NCBI RefSeq assembly: GCF_011045115.1 | Contig: NZ_JAAKZG010000006.1 | Coordinates: 124,001-188,000, forward strand | Length of the DNA stretch: 64,000 bases | Reading direction: 5' to 3' | DNA from: Mesorhizobium zhangyense | GTDB lineage: Bacteria > Pseudomonadota > Alphaproteobacteria > Rhizobiales > Rhizobiaceae | Shown here: positions 36,699 through 46,278 of the stretch, piece after piece | Position numbering within the stretch: position 1 is the first letter of the stretch | Layout of the letters: every line of letters starts with the position of its first letter | Program-made: the position numbers and the translations under genes | Notes under the pieces: model-generated | The model's input: only the letters and a program-made list of their open reading frames with translations | Told to the model about the DNA's origin: nothing | Database searches by the model: none

Positions 36699-37448
36699 TC
36701 AGGCGCGGGCGGCCAGTGCGCGCTCGCGCCGTTCGAGACTGGTGGAATAGTTGTCGCGCAGATAGGCGAGCATGGCGGCGAGCGCTTCCGTTGCCCTGGC
36801 CGCATCGCGGTTTTTAATGGCTGATGCCAGCTGCTTGTGGAAGCCGGCGACGGCGCGGCGATCGCGCACCCGCGAAACGATCATGTTGGTGATGGGCATG
36901 AAGGCCTCAACCACCGTGTACATCATCAGATTGAGCGGGCCGTTGCCGGCCGAATTCACCAGCGCGCGATGGAAGCGCACGTCGGAAGCGCAGAAGGCTT
37001 CGTCCGAAATGGTCTCATCGAGCTGGACGCGGATTTCCGCTTCCAGCGCCTCGATATCGGCATCCGTGCGATTGGCCGCAGCCAACCGGCAGCAGATCGT
37101 CTCGGTTTCGAGGCGCGCGGTGATGATCTCGTCGATGTCGAAGGCGCCGATGCCAACCAGCAATGTGGCAGCCCCGGTGATGGCCGCGGAAAGCCCCTCG
37201 GGATCGGGCCGCGTGACGAAGTTGCCGCCGGTCGGGCCACGCCTTGAGCGAATGAGATTTTCCGCGGCAAGGCGCTTCAGCGCTTCGCGCACCGTCGGCC
37301 GGGAAATGCCGAAGCTTTTTGCCAGTTCTTCCTCTGTCGGCAGGCGCTCGTCGATCTTGAGCCTGCCGTCCATAATGGCCGAGCGGATGTTGTCGGCGAC
37401 CTGCTTGGCCACGCCCGACCGCACGACTTCATCGTATTTGAGGATCAT
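36699..37448 (-). CDS. GntR/FadR-family transcriptional regulator (FCD domain)
   Basis: A 249-residue regulator with an N-terminal GntR winged helix (LPTEEELAKSFGISRPTVRE, then LIRSRRGPTGGNFV) and a C-terminal FCD ligand domain with conserved Asp/His (SDVRFHRALVNSAGN). Proteins of this group sense organic acids, often lactate, pyruvate or acyl-CoA. The ATG at 37448 with CGGAG just upstream is preferred to a start at 37502. It is divergent from the FAD-linked D-2-hydroxyacid dehydrogenase, its likely target, and upstream of the AcuI-like gene. Confidence 0.9.
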   Translation of the reverse strand: MILKYDEVVRSGVAKQVADNIRSAIMDGRLKIDERLPTEEELAKSFGISRPTVREALKRLAAENLIRSRRGPTGGNFVTRPDPEGLSAAITGAATLLVGIGAFDIDEIITARLETETICCRLAAANRTDADIEALEAEIRVQLDETISDEAFCASDVRFHRALVNSAGNGPLNLMMYTVVEAFMPITNMIVSRVRDRRAVAGFHKQLASAIKNRDAARATEALAAMLAYLRDNYSTSLERRERALAARA

Positions 37449-37523
37449 ATGCTCCGTCCCTTGGCTTTGTGATGGATGCCACGAAGCGACGCGGAAAGCC
37501 ATATCTTTTTAATGAATATAGGT

Positions 37524-37551
37524 TTGACAAATAGCCGCTCGAGAATATGGT
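37524..37551 (+). promoter_or_regulatory. Candidate promoter of the 2-hydroxyacid dehydrogenase gene
   Basis: TTGACA (37524-37529), 16-bp spacer, TATGGT (37546-37551), in the 244-bp region between the divergent FadR-type regulator and the FAD-linked oxidase. The implied leader is about 135 nt. Consensus match is fair, context suitable. Confidence 0.4.
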
Positions 37552-37692
37552 TGATCGATAACGGCTTCAACAGGTGGCAAGCGTGTCCAGTCAGGCATTT
37601 CGTCGGGTCTTTTTGGCGCGTGGTTACGGACGCTCGCAAAGAGCCAGCCCGCGAGCCGAAACCTTCTCTCTTCAGCGCGGTTCCTGACGTTC

Positions 37693-39096
37693 ATGAGTCT
37701 CGAAGGCGATCGGCTTCTGTCCGAACTCAACGGCAAGCTCGACGCGGGCGACATTCTTGCCGGCCCCGCCGTCGACGAACGTTACCGCGACGATCCTGAC
37801 GGCAAGCTCGGCGCATTGCCTGAAATTGTGCTGCGCCCGCGCGATACCGAAGGCGTAGCGATAGCGATGGCCGCCTGCAACCGCCTCGGCCAGCCTGTCG
37901 TGGTGCAAGGCGGGCGCACCGGGCTTGCTGGTTCGGCACGCGTGCAGCCCGGTGAAATTGTGCTGTCGCTTGAGCGGATGACAGGGCTTGGCATTCCTGA
38001 TCGAGAGGCAGCGACCATCACCGTGCAGGCGGGTGCTACGATGCAGGCCGTCCAAGAGGCCGCTGACAATGCCGGCCTGATGTTCGGCGTCGACATCGGC
38101 GCGCGCGGCTCGGCTACCGTCGGCGGCAACATCGCCACCAATGCCGGCGGCATCCGCGTGCTGCGCTACGGCATGTATCGCGCGCAGGTTCTGGGGCTGG
38201 AGGCAGTGCTGGCCGATGGCAGCGTGCTGACCTCGCTGAAAGGCCTGCCGAAAGACAATTCCGGCTACGATCTCAACCAGCTTTTCATCGGCACCGAAGG
38301 CACACTCGGCGTCGTCACGCGCGCCGCGCTCAGGCTGCATCCCAAGCCGCTTTCGGAGGTCAATGCCTTTTGCGCACTGCCTTCATTCGAAGCCGCAATC
38401 GCGCTGCTCGGGCTGCTGCGGCAAAAACTCGGGCCGTTGCTTTCGGCCTATGAGGTGAATTTCGCGCCGCTCTATGACGACATGATACCCAGCATGGCAG
38501 CACCCGCGCCATTGCCTGCAGGCTCGCCGGTCTATGTGCTGACCGAGATCCAGGGCAACGAGCCGGATCGTGACGGCGAGCGCTTCGCCGAAGTGCTGAT
38601 GCAGGCCGTGGAAGACGGCATCGTCAGCGACGTCGTCGTTTCGCAATCGCCGCGCGAGTTCCATGCGCTTTGGGCCGTACGCGAAAGCGTCAATCCCTTC
38701 CTGTTCGCAATGAAGGGACTGATCGGCGTCGATGTCAGCCTGCCGCTGGCGCGGATGCAGGCGTTTCTCGCGCAAACCGAAACCGCGATCCGCGCTATTG
38801 ATGCCGGCGCGAACATCTATGTCTTCGGCCATCTGGGCGACGGCAATCTGCACTATCAGGTGCGCACGGTCGAACCGTCCGCCGCGTACGACATCATCTA
38901 TCGCGGCGTCGCCGCTGCTGGCGGCGGCGTGTCGGCCGAGCATGGCATCGGCCTCGACAAGAAGCGCTGGCTGCCGCTTGTTCGCAGCGACGCCGAGCTT
39001 GCAGCGATGCGGCGGCTGAAGACCGCGTTCGACCCGAACAACATCCTCAATCGCGGGCGCGTCTTCGACATCGCGCCACCCGATCCTTCCGCCTGA
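37693..39096 (+). CDS. FAD-binding D-2-hydroxyacid dehydrogenase (GlcD/D-lactate/D-2-hydroxyglutarate type)
   Basis: A 467-residue flavoprotein of the VAO/PCMH fold: VVQGGRTGLAGSARVQPGEI near residue 60 (FAD pyrophosphate loop), GGNIATNAGGIRVLRYGMYR near 140, and the C-terminal oxidase domain with FGHLGDGNLHYQ near 378 and EHGIGLDKKRWL near 415. The family oxidises D-lactate, glycolate, D-2-hydroxyglutarate and similar acids to 2-oxoacids. It sits 11 bp before a 2-oxoacid:ferredoxin-oxidoreductase-like gene and next to a FadR-type regulator, which suggests sequential steps. The ribosome site before 37693 is weak. Confidence 0.87.
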   Translation: MSLEGDRLLSELNGKLDAGDILAGPAVDERYRDDPDGKLGALPEIVLRPRDTEGVAIAMAACNRLGQPVVVQGGRTGLAGSARVQPGEIVLSLERMTGLGIPDREAATITVQAGATMQAVQEAADNAGLMFGVDIGARGSATVGGNIATNAGGIRVLRYGMYRAQVLGLEAVLADGSVLTSLKGLPKDNSGYDLNQLFIGTEGTLGVVTRAALRLHPKPLSEVNAFCALPSFEAAIALLGLLRQKLGPLLSAYEVNFAPLYDDMIPSMAAPAPLPAGSPVYVLTEIQGNEPDRDGERFAEVLMQAVEDGIVSDVVVSQSPREFHALWAVRESVNPFLFAMKGLIGVDVSLPLARMQAFLAQTETAIRAIDAGANIYVFGHLGDGNLHYQVRTVEPSAAYDIIYRGVAAAGGGVSAEHGIGLDKKRWLPLVRSDAELAAMRRLKTAFDPNNILNRGRVFDIAPPDPSA

Positions 39097-39107
39097 CGGA
39101 GCAAATC

Positions 39108-42100
39108 ATGTCCGTAGCCACCGTTTCAGCCACGCAACATGACAAAGCGCCCTCGCCAATGCGGGACGGGGTAAGCCTCGACGACCGCTACGCGCTGGAG
39201 CGCGGGCGCATCCTCGTTTCGGGCACGCAGGCGCTGGTTCGCCTGCCGATGATGCAGCGCCTGCGCGACCTTGCCGCCGGCCTCAACACCGCCGGTTATG
39301 TCTCCGGCTATCGCGGCTCGCCGCTGGCCGGCTTCGACCGGGAGATGGCGCGTGCCGGCAAATATCTGAAGGCCAATCACGTCGTCTTCCATCCCGGCCT
39401 GAACGAGGACATGGCTGCAACCGCCGTTTGGGGCACGCAGCAGACCGGCATGTTTCCCGGCTCCCGCTACGACGGCGTTTTTTCCATGTGGTACGGCAAG
39501 GGACCGGGCGTCGACCGCTCGATAGACGTCATCCGCCACGCCAATGCCGTCGGCACCGACCGCCATGGCGGCGTGCTGCTGCTGGCCGGCGACGACCATG
39601 GCGCGGTTTCCTCGACACTGGCGCATCAGAGCGAGCACAACCTCATCTCGGCTATGGTGCCGATGCTGTCGCCGGGCGGCGTCGGCGAATATATCGACTA
39701 CGGCCTTCTGGGCTGGGCGATGAGCCGCTATTCCGGCGCCTGGGTCGGCTTCAAATGCCAGACCGAGATCGTCGAATGCACAGCAACCGTCGATGTCTCG
39801 CCCGATGGGCTTTCGATCGCCATGCCTGATCTCGTGCTTCCCGGCGACGGGTTGTCGCTGCGCTGGCCCGACGGCCCGCATGCGATGGAGCGGCGGCTGG
39901 AGCACAAGCTGGAAGCGGTTCATGCCTTCGCGCGCGCCAACGCCATCGACCGCGTCCGAGGCAACGGCAAGGCGCGGCTAGGCATCGTCTCGACCGGCAA
40001 GTCGTGGCTCGACCTGCTCGGCGCACTATCCGCACTCGGCATCGACGAAAAGCGAGCCGCCGCGCTCGGCATACGCCTCTACAAGGTCGGGCTGGTCTGG
40101 CCGCTGGAGCCGGAAGGTCTTCGCGCCTTTGCCAACGGCCTGGACGAGATTCTCGTGGTCGAGGAAAAGCGGCCGGTGATCGAAGAGCAGATCAAGTCGC
40201 TGCTGTTCAACATGCCTGCGGACCGCCGCCCGCGCGTCACCGGCAAGGCCGACGAGAAAGGCGCACCGCTGCTGCCGTCGATCGGCGAGATCAATTCCGT
40301 CGTGGTCGCCCGTGCAGTGATGTCGCGCCTCGGCAAGCCGGACAAGGCGCTGGCCGCCAATGCCAGCCGCGTCGAAGAGATCGCGGCAGCCGTTCCCGCC
40401 GAGGCGATCGCGCTGAAGCGCGAGGCTTATTTCTGCTCCGGCTGCCCGCATTCGATCTCCACCGTCGTGCCCAAGGGCAGCCGCGCCTCGACCGGCATCG
40501 GCTGCCACATGATGGTAATCGGCGTCGAGGATCGAAACACCTCCACTTTCACCCAGATGGGCGGCGAAGGCGGCGCCTGGATCGGCCTGTCGCCCTTCAC
40601 CGACGAGAAGCACATTTTCGTCAACATGGGCGACGGCACCTATTTCCATTCCGGCCTGCTGGCGATCCGCGCGGCGATCGCGGCCAAGGTCAATGCCACC
40701 TACAAGATCCTCTACAACGATGCCGTCGCCATGACCGGCGGCCAGCGCCACGACGGCGAGGTGACCGTGCCCGGCATCGTCGATCAGGTGCTGGCGGAGG
40801 GCGCCAAGCGCGTCGTCGTCGTTTCCGAAAAGCCGGAAGCCTGGGAAGGCGTGCTGCCGCGTGGCGTCACAATCTATCACCGCGACGAACTCGATGCGGC
40901 ACAGCGCGAATTGCGCGAGATCGAGGGCGTCACCGTGCTGGTCTTCGATCAGGTTTGCGCGGCGGAAAAGCGCCGCCGGCGCAAGCACGGCGCGTTTCCC
41001 GTTTCGCCGAAGCGCGCCTTCATCAACGAACTGGTCTGCGAGGGCTGCGGCGATTGTTCCGCCGTTTCCAACTGCATCTCCATCGAGCCGAAAGAAACCG
41101 AATTCGGCCGCAAGCGCGCCATCAACCAGTCGAGCTGCAACACCGACCTCTCCTGCATCAAGGGCTTTTGCCCGAGCTTCGTGACGGTCGAGGGCGGGCA
41201 GGTGCGCAAGCCGAAGGGCAAGGCGAGAGAAGCCGATTTCTCCGACCTGCTGATGCCTGTTTTGCCGGCTATCGACCGGCCCTACAACATGTTGCTGGCC
41301 GGCATCGGCGGCACCGGTGTCATCACCGTCAGCGCCATTCTCTCGCAGGCAGCGCATCTCGACGGGCTCGGCCTGCTGACCCTCGATCAAACCGGGCTAG
41401 CGCAGAAGAACGGCGCGGTGACCTCGCATATAAGGCTGGCGCGCGACCCCGCGTCGCTTAACACCATCCGCATCGGCCCCGGCGAAGCCGACCTGATACT
41501 TGGCTTCGACATCGTCGTGGCGGCGTCGGCCGGTTCGCTCGCCACCGTCGCCAATGGCCGCACGAAACTGGTGCTGGACGACCATTTCGCGCCGACCGCC
41601 TCCTTCGTCAAAAACACCGCCATCGATTTTCGGCAGGAAGCGACGCTGAAGCAGCTTCGGCAGGCGGCCGGTGAGAACGCGCTGTCGCTGGTCTCTGCCA
41701 CGAAGCTGGGCACGGCGCTTCTGGGCGACGCAATCGCCGCCAACATGTTCCTGCTCGGCAATGCCTGGCAGCGCGGGGTAGTGCCGATCAGCCTGGATGC
41801 GCTCGACAAGGCGATCGAGATGAACGGCGCAGGCGTCGCCATGAACCGCGCCGCCTTCGGCTGGGGCCGGCGCGCGGCGGTCGATCCGGGTACCGTGTCC
41901 AAGGCGGCTCATGTCGGGCCGGAAGCGGCAAAGCCGGAGACGCTCAATGAAATCGTGGCGCGGCGCGCTGAATTCCTGACCGCCTATCAGGACGCCGCCT
42001 ATGCCGGGCGCTACCGGGCGCTGGTCGAAAAGGCCCGCAAGGCTGATGCCGATTTCGGCCTGGCCGTCGCGCATGGTGCGTTCAAGCTGATGGCCTACAA

Positions 42101-42587
42101 GGACGAATACGAGGTCGCCCGCCTCCACCGCGATCACTCCTTCGCGCAAAAACTGGCCGAACAGTTCGAGGGCGATTTTACGCTGAAATACCACCTCGCC
42201 CCGCCGATGATCTCGCGCATCGATCCGCGCACCGGCCATCCCGGCAAGATTGCCTTCGGGGCGTGGATGGGGCCGGTCTTCGGTATTCTGGTGCGGTTCA
42301 AGCGCCTGCGCGGCACACGCTTCGACCCGTTCGGCCGCACCGAGGAACGCCGCATGGAGCGGCAACTGATCGCCGACTATTTTGCCATGATGGAAGATTT
42401 GTCGGCGCGGCTGTCGGCGGACAATCACGCGACTGCGATCGAGCTGGCGAAGCTGCCGGAAGAGGTTCGCGGCTTCGGCCATGTCAAGCTTGCGGCGGTG
42501 GAGCGTTATGAGAAGAGGCGCGCGGCGCTGATGGTGAAAGTCGACGCTGCTTCAGCTTCGCCTTCCGTTGGAGAGGTTGCCGCTTAG
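39108..42587 (+). CDS. Indolepyruvate ferredoxin oxidoreductase family protein (IorA-IorB-like fusion)
   Basis: A 1159-residue fused enzyme for oxidative decarboxylation of 2-oxoacids to acyl-CoA. It has an N-terminal pyrimidine-type domain, a TPP-binding region (GDGTYFHSGLLAIRAAIAAK near residue 507), a cysteine cluster for 4Fe-4S centres beginning CEGCGDC near residue 644 with SCNTDLSCIKGFCPSF after it, then the gamma-type domain with GIGGTGVITVSAI near residue 730. Large aerobic fusions of this type occur in many proteobacteria; substrates proposed for them include aromatic and branched 2-oxoacids. It directly follows the D-2-hydroxyacid dehydrogenase. Confidence 0.9.
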   Translation: MSVATVSATQHDKAPSPMRDGVSLDDRYALERGRILVSGTQALVRLPMMQRLRDLAAGLNTAGYVSGYRGSPLAGFDREMARAGKYLKANHVVFHPGLNEDMAATAVWGTQQTGMFPGSRYDGVFSMWYGKGPGVDRSIDVIRHANAVGTDRHGGVLLLAGDDHGAVSSTLAHQSEHNLISAMVPMLSPGGVGEYIDYGLLGWAMSRYSGAWVGFKCQTEIVECTATVDVSPDGLSIAMPDLVLPGDGLSLRWPDGPHAMERRLEHKLEAVHAFARANAIDRVRGNGKARLGIVSTGKSWLDLLGALSALGIDEKRAAALGIRLYKVGLVWPLEPEGLRAFANGLDEILVVEEKRPVIEEQIKSLLFNMPADRRPRVTGKADEKGAPLLPSIGEINSVVVARAVMSRLGKPDKALAANASRVEEIAAAVPAEAIALKREAYFCSGCPHSISTVVPKGSRASTGIGCHMMVIGVEDRNTSTFTQMGGEGGAWIGLSPFTDEKHIFVNMGDGTYFHSGLLAIRAAIAAKVNATYKILYNDAVAMTGGQRHDGEVTVPGIVDQVLAEGAKRVVVVSEKPEAWEGVLPRGVTIYHRDELDAAQRELREIEGVTVLVFDQVCAAEKRRRRKHGAFPVSPKRAFINELVCEGCGDCSAVSNCISIEPKETEFGRKRAINQSSCNTDLSCIKGFCPSFVTVEGGQVRKPKGKAREADFSDLLMPVLPAIDRPYNMLLAGIGGTGVITVSAILSQAAHLDGLGLLTLDQTGLAQKNGAVTSHIRLARDPASLNTIRIGPGEADLILGFDIVVAASAGSLATVANGRTKLVLDDHFAPTASFVKNTAIDFRQEATLKQLRQAAGENALSLVSATKLGTALLGDAIAANMFLLGNAWQRGVVPISLDALDKAIEMNGAGVAMNRAAFGWGRRAAVDPGTVSKAAHVGPEAAKPETLNEIVARRAEFLTAYQDAAYAGRYRALVEKARKADADFGLAVAHGAFKLMAYKDEYEVARLHRDHSFAQKLAEQFEGDFTLKYHLAPPMISRIDPRTGHPGKIAFGAWMGPVFGILVRFKRLRGTRFDPFGRTEERRMERQLIADYFAMMEDLSARLSADNHATAIELAKLPEEVRGFGHVKLAAVERYEKRRAALMVKVDAASASPSVGEVAA

Positions 42588-43017
42588 GGGCGCCCTTCGA
42601 GGCTCGCTGCGCTCGCACTTCATCATCGCCGCGCCTGCTTTCGCATCCGGCCATTGTCAAAGAACTCCCTCTGAGAGGGTGGGAAAGCGGACGCATGGCT
42701 TGCGCCTGTCTTTTTATGTTTATGTGACGCTTGCCATGCGCCCGCCGACGCTCTTGTCCCGCTCAGTCGCCTCCACATTCGCGTGGCCAGCCGCCGCTAA
42801 GACCCGGGCTTAGGGGTTCATCACCCAGCAGCACCACCGCAGTGCCACCGCCCGGACGCTGTCCCCTCCACGCTCATCCGGTTCATGACCCGTGTTCCCG
42901 TGAGGGCGACGCGGAGATTATGCGGGAGGTGTTTGGGGTGGGGATAAATCGGGCGTGAAAAAATATTCGGTGTAAGTAAAATCAATAGGTTGGGTGGAAA
43001 TCGGATAAAATTCTTTC
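42588..43017. other. 430-bp region without a convincing gene
   Basis: Lies between the ends of two convergent genes. Open frames here are short and lack codon structure. I see a small hairpin CCCTC-TGA-GAGGG (42667-42679), a near-perfect palindrome CTAAGACCCGGGCTTAG (42797-42813) in a GC-rich block, and an AT-rich tail from about 42950 to the stop at 43018. The GC-rich block 42720-42955 looks like non-coding repeat or gene remnant. No RNA family was recognised. Confidence 0.5.
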
Positions 43018-45168
43018 CTACAGAAATCCAAGGTCGCTGCCTACCGCGATCACCAGCGCATCGAGCGCGCAGGCGCCCTTGCCGTTTTCAAACACCACGA
43101 CAGGATTGAGATCCACCGCCTCGACCAGATGGCCGTAGTGGTCGGCGAAGCGTGATAGCGCGAGCATCGCTTCCACCAGCGCTTCGCGGTCGGCTGCCGG
43201 CGCGCCGCGATGGCCGGCGAGAATATGGCCGAGGCGGGTTCGGTCGATCAGCGCTTCGGCGGCAGCCCGATCGATGGGCAGCAGGTCGAAGGCGGCGTCC
43301 TTGACCAGTTCGACCAGCACGCCGCCGACACCGACGACGATGCCGAGCCCGAACGGCTCATGCCGAACCAGGCCGATCAGCGCCTCGACGCCGCGACCGG
43401 CCATTTCCTGCACGACGACGCCGCGCAGTTCGGCGGCGGGCGCATAGGCGCGTGCAGACGCCATGATGGCGTCGAACGCCTGCCTTGCTTCGGCTTCAGA
43501 AGCGATGTTCAGCCGCACGCCGCCGGCCTCGGTCTTGTGCAAAATATCCGGCGATTCAATTTTCAGCACGACGGGAAAGCCGATTTCCAGCGCGGCGGCG
43601 GCAGCTTCGTCCGCCGTGGTTGCAAGCCGTTCCTTCGTGACCCGCAGGCCGCAGGAGGCGAGCAATTCCTTGGCCTCGCGCTCGGTGAGTTTATCGCCGG
43701 CAGCGAGACGCTTCGCCCATGGATCGCCTGCAGGAGCCAGTTCGACGGCGGGCGATATGGCAGCGCGAAGAACCGGCGGCTCGACCATGTTGCGGATCGC
43801 CGTCAGGGCCGCGCGTGTCCCGTTGAGCACGGGGACGCCGTCGAGCACGGCGCGCACCGCAGGATGATGACCAGACGACAGATTGCTCATGAAGACGGCC
43901 GGCACCGTGGCGTTGCGCGCATAGCCCGCAACGGCCTCGGCGATGCCGACATATTCGGCGGCACCGCCCGCGTCGAGGCCGACAGGCGCGTCCTGGGACG
44001 CAACGATCAGGCCTATCGACGGGTCATTGGCCAATGTCTCCAGAACGCGGGCGTAAATCGATCCGTCGGCGAAGACGATGCCGGTGGTGTCGACCGGGTT
44101 CTGCGGCGTGGCGAAGGCCGGCAGCAAAACCTTCAACCCGGCTTTCGTCTCAGTGGCAAGTTCGGGCAGTTCCAGGCCGATCTCGGAGGCGATGTCGGAG
44201 ACATGCGCCACGCCGCCGCCGCTGACGCCGACCACCGCAACGCCCCTGGCGCGCGGTTTTGCCTTCAGCGACAGGCAGAGCGAGGCCGTCTCGACGAAGG
44301 CGTCCATGTCGGAAACTTCGATCACGCCGCTGCGGCGGAAGAAGGCTTCATAGGCCTCGTTGGCGGCAGCGAGCGCGCCGGTATGAGCGGCGGTCGCAGC
44401 CGAGCCTTTAGCCGAGCGCCCGGCGCGCAGCGCGATCACTGGCTTGCCTGCGGCATGCATGGCCTGCATCGCCGCTGAGAAGGCTTTTGGATCGCGGATC
44501 GCTTCGAGCACGACGCCTGCGACGCGGGTCGCTTCGTCGGAGGCGAGATAGGCGAGATAATCGGGAATGTCGGTCGCAGCACTGTTGCCGGACGAGACGA
44601 TGTGGCTGAGGCCGAAACGGCCTGTATTGGCGAGCGCGATGGCGCTGGCCCCGGAATGGGAAAGCAGCGCGAGGCCGCCCTTGCGAAGATTGGGCGACAG
44701 GGTCGACGAATAGAGTGCCGCACCGCTTGAGAGATTGAACAGGCCGAGGCAGTTCGGCCCGCAGATCGCCATGCCGTATTTCTCGGCGATTTCGATCAGC
44801 GCCTGCTGGCGCGCCTTGCCTTCGTCGTCAGTCTCGGCAAAGCCACTGGCCAGCACGACGGCGGCCTTCGTGCCGGCTTTGCCTGCCGCTTCGAGTGCGC
44901 CCAGAACATGCGTTGCGCCGATGCCGATGACGGCGACATCGGCGGGCGTGTCGAGCCGGTCGAGCGCGGGAATGGCCGGGATGCCGAAGACCTGATCGGC
45001 CTTCGGATGCACCGGGATGATGGTGCCGGAAAAGCCGAACGCCATCAGGTTGCGCATGACATAGCTCGAAGAAGCGTCCGGACGTTCCGTCGCGCCGATA
45101 ACGGCAACCGAGCGCGGGTTCATCATGGCCTGCATTGCGGCGGTCATGTCAGGTGATTTCATCGCCAT
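43018..45168 (-). CDS. NDP-forming acyl-CoA synthetase (acetate--CoA ligase family)
   Basis: A 716-residue fused enzyme. The first part has a CoA-binding domain (NPRSVAVIGATERPDASSSYVMRN near residue 17) and succinyl-CoA-ligase-like domains with GPNCLGLFN near 140; the last part (about 490-716) is an ATP-grasp domain with VVLKIESPDILHKTEAGGV. Such alpha-beta fusions interconvert acyl-CoA plus ADP/Pi with acid, CoA and ATP. Two close ATGs (45168, 45162) are possible. Acyl-CoA from the oxidoreductase at 39108 is a possible substrate, by inference from neighbourhood only. Confidence 0.9.
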   Translation of the reverse strand: MAMKSPDMTAAMQAMMNPRSVAVIGATERPDASSSYVMRNLMAFGFSGTIIPVHPKADQVFGIPAIPALDRLDTPADVAVIGIGATHVLGALEAAGKAGTKAAVVLASGFAETDDEGKARQQALIEIAEKYGMAICGPNCLGLFNLSSGAALYSSTLSPNLRKGGLALLSHSGASAIALANTGRFGLSHIVSSGNSAATDIPDYLAYLASDEATRVAGVVLEAIRDPKAFSAAMQAMHAAGKPVIALRAGRSAKGSAATAAHTGALAAANEAYEAFFRRSGVIEVSDMDAFVETASLCLSLKAKPRARGVAVVGVSGGGVAHVSDIASEIGLELPELATETKAGLKVLLPAFATPQNPVDTTGIVFADGSIYARVLETLANDPSIGLIVASQDAPVGLDAGGAAEYVGIAEAVAGYARNATVPAVFMSNLSSGHHPAVRAVLDGVPVLNGTRAALTAIRNMVEPPVLRAAISPAVELAPAGDPWAKRLAAGDKLTEREAKELLASCGLRVTKERLATTADEAAAAALEIGFPVVLKIESPDILHKTEAGGVRLNIASEAEARQAFDAIMASARAYAPAAELRGVVVQEMAGRGVEALIGLVRHEPFGLGIVVGVGGVLVELVKDAAFDLLPIDRAAAEALIDRTRLGHILAGHRGAPAADREALVEAMLALSRFADHYGHLVEAVDLNPVVVFENGKGACALDALVIAVGSDLGFL

Positions 45169-45226
45169 CGTATTTCGGTTCCCCCAACCTCAGCGCCCAC
45201 AAGGGCACGCCGATCGCATATGAAGC

Positions 45227-45360
45227 ACCCCCACCCCTAGCCCCTCCCCACAAGGGGGAGGGGAACTTCGGTGTCGCTTGCGCCAAATTCCGACAGGCTG
45301 GGTCAAGAACGCTCGACAGTATTCCCCTCCCCCTTGTGGGAAGGGGTTAGGGGTGGGGGT
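45227..45360. repeat. 134-bp palindromic element between two minus-strand genes
   Basis: 39-bp terminal inverted repeats (45227-45265 and 45322-45360), 37 of 39 positions matching, built of ACCCCCACCCC and a hairpin CCCCTCCCCACAAGGGGGAGGGG. The 56-bp centre is unlike the other elements. It lies between the enoyl-CoA hydratase (stop 45394) and the acyl-CoA synthetase start (45168). Confidence 0.75.
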
Positions 45361-45393
45361 ACTTGCGCCGGACCCCACCACCCCCGCTCAAAC

Positions 45394-46212
45394 TCAGTCC
45401 AGATCCTTGAACGGCCCGTCGCGGAAGGCGAGATATTCCTTCAGGCTCATCTTGGCGAGGTTGGCCATCCATTCGCGTCCCTGATTGGTGACGTGAAGGG
45501 CGGCGATCGCCTCGATGTTGTACTGGAAGGACGGCAGAAGCCCGGCCACCATCTGCTGGTTGTTGATCGAGGCCTTGGTGAATTTCAGCGCCGGCACAGG
45601 CATGCGCGCCAGCTTGCGGGCGAGGTTTTCGGTCTTCAGCTTGAGCTGGTCGGCGGGCACGATCTTGTTGATGAGGTGCATGCGCAGCGCTTCCTCGGCG
45701 TCGACGAGATCGCCGGTATACATCAACCAGCGCACGTCGCGGGTGGCGAGCAGCCAGGGCATCATCAGTGCGGGCGGGCCGGAATTGTGGCGCACTTCCG
45801 GCTCACCGAACTTGGCGTTGTCGGCGGCGATCGCCAGATCGCAGCACATCATCAGTTCGAGCGCGCCGGCCAGCGCGTAGCCGTTGACGGAGGCGATGAC
45901 GGGGATGGGCGCCTTCCAGATGTTGAGCAGCGCCTCGGCATTCTCGCCCATGTCGGAGCGCCAGAAATCGATATCGACATCGAAATCGCCGCCCTGCAGG
46001 TCATAGCCGGACGAGAAGGCGCGGCCGGCGCCGGTGATGACTAGCGCGTTGACGTCCGGGTCGGCGACGGCGGCGGCGAGTGCCTTGTCGATCTCGCGGA
46101 TCACCGTCTTGTTCATCGCGTTGAGCTTGTCGGGGCGATTGATGGTGATGGTCGCGAATTTGTCGGTGGCATCCTTTTCGTAAAGGATGGTTTCGAAGGT
46201 CTGGTCGCTCAT
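45394..46212 (-). CDS. Enoyl-CoA hydratase/isomerase family protein
   Basis: A 272-residue crotonase-fold protein: TINRPDKLNAMN near residue 22, the oxyanion-hole segment AFSSGYDLQGGD near 65, and ASVNGYALAGALELMMCCDL near 108. Position-specific glutamates of hydratases are partly replaced (EPEVRHNSGPPALMM), so lyase, isomerase or thioesterase activities are possible too. It is read in the same direction as psuK-psuG (66 bp downstream of psuG) and the acyl-CoA synthetase gene, from which a palindromic element separates it. Family call firm, reaction open. Confidence 0.88.
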   Translation of the reverse strand: MSDQTFETILYEKDATDKFATITINRPDKLNAMNKTVIREIDKALAAAVADPDVNALVITGAGRAFSSGYDLQGGDFDVDIDFWRSDMGENAEALLNIWKAPIPVIASVNGYALAGALELMMCCDLAIAADNAKFGEPEVRHNSGPPALMMPWLLATRDVRWLMYTGDLVDAEEALRMHLINKIVPADQLKLKTENLARKLARMPVPALKFTKASINNQQMVAGLLPSFQYNIEAIAALHVTNQGREWMANLAKMSLKEYLAFRDGPFKDLD

Positions 46213-46278
46213 GCTGTCTCCTGGGCAGGCGGTTCGCAGGACCGCCCGCAGGGACGGCGCCGGCGGGATTGAACGGAA

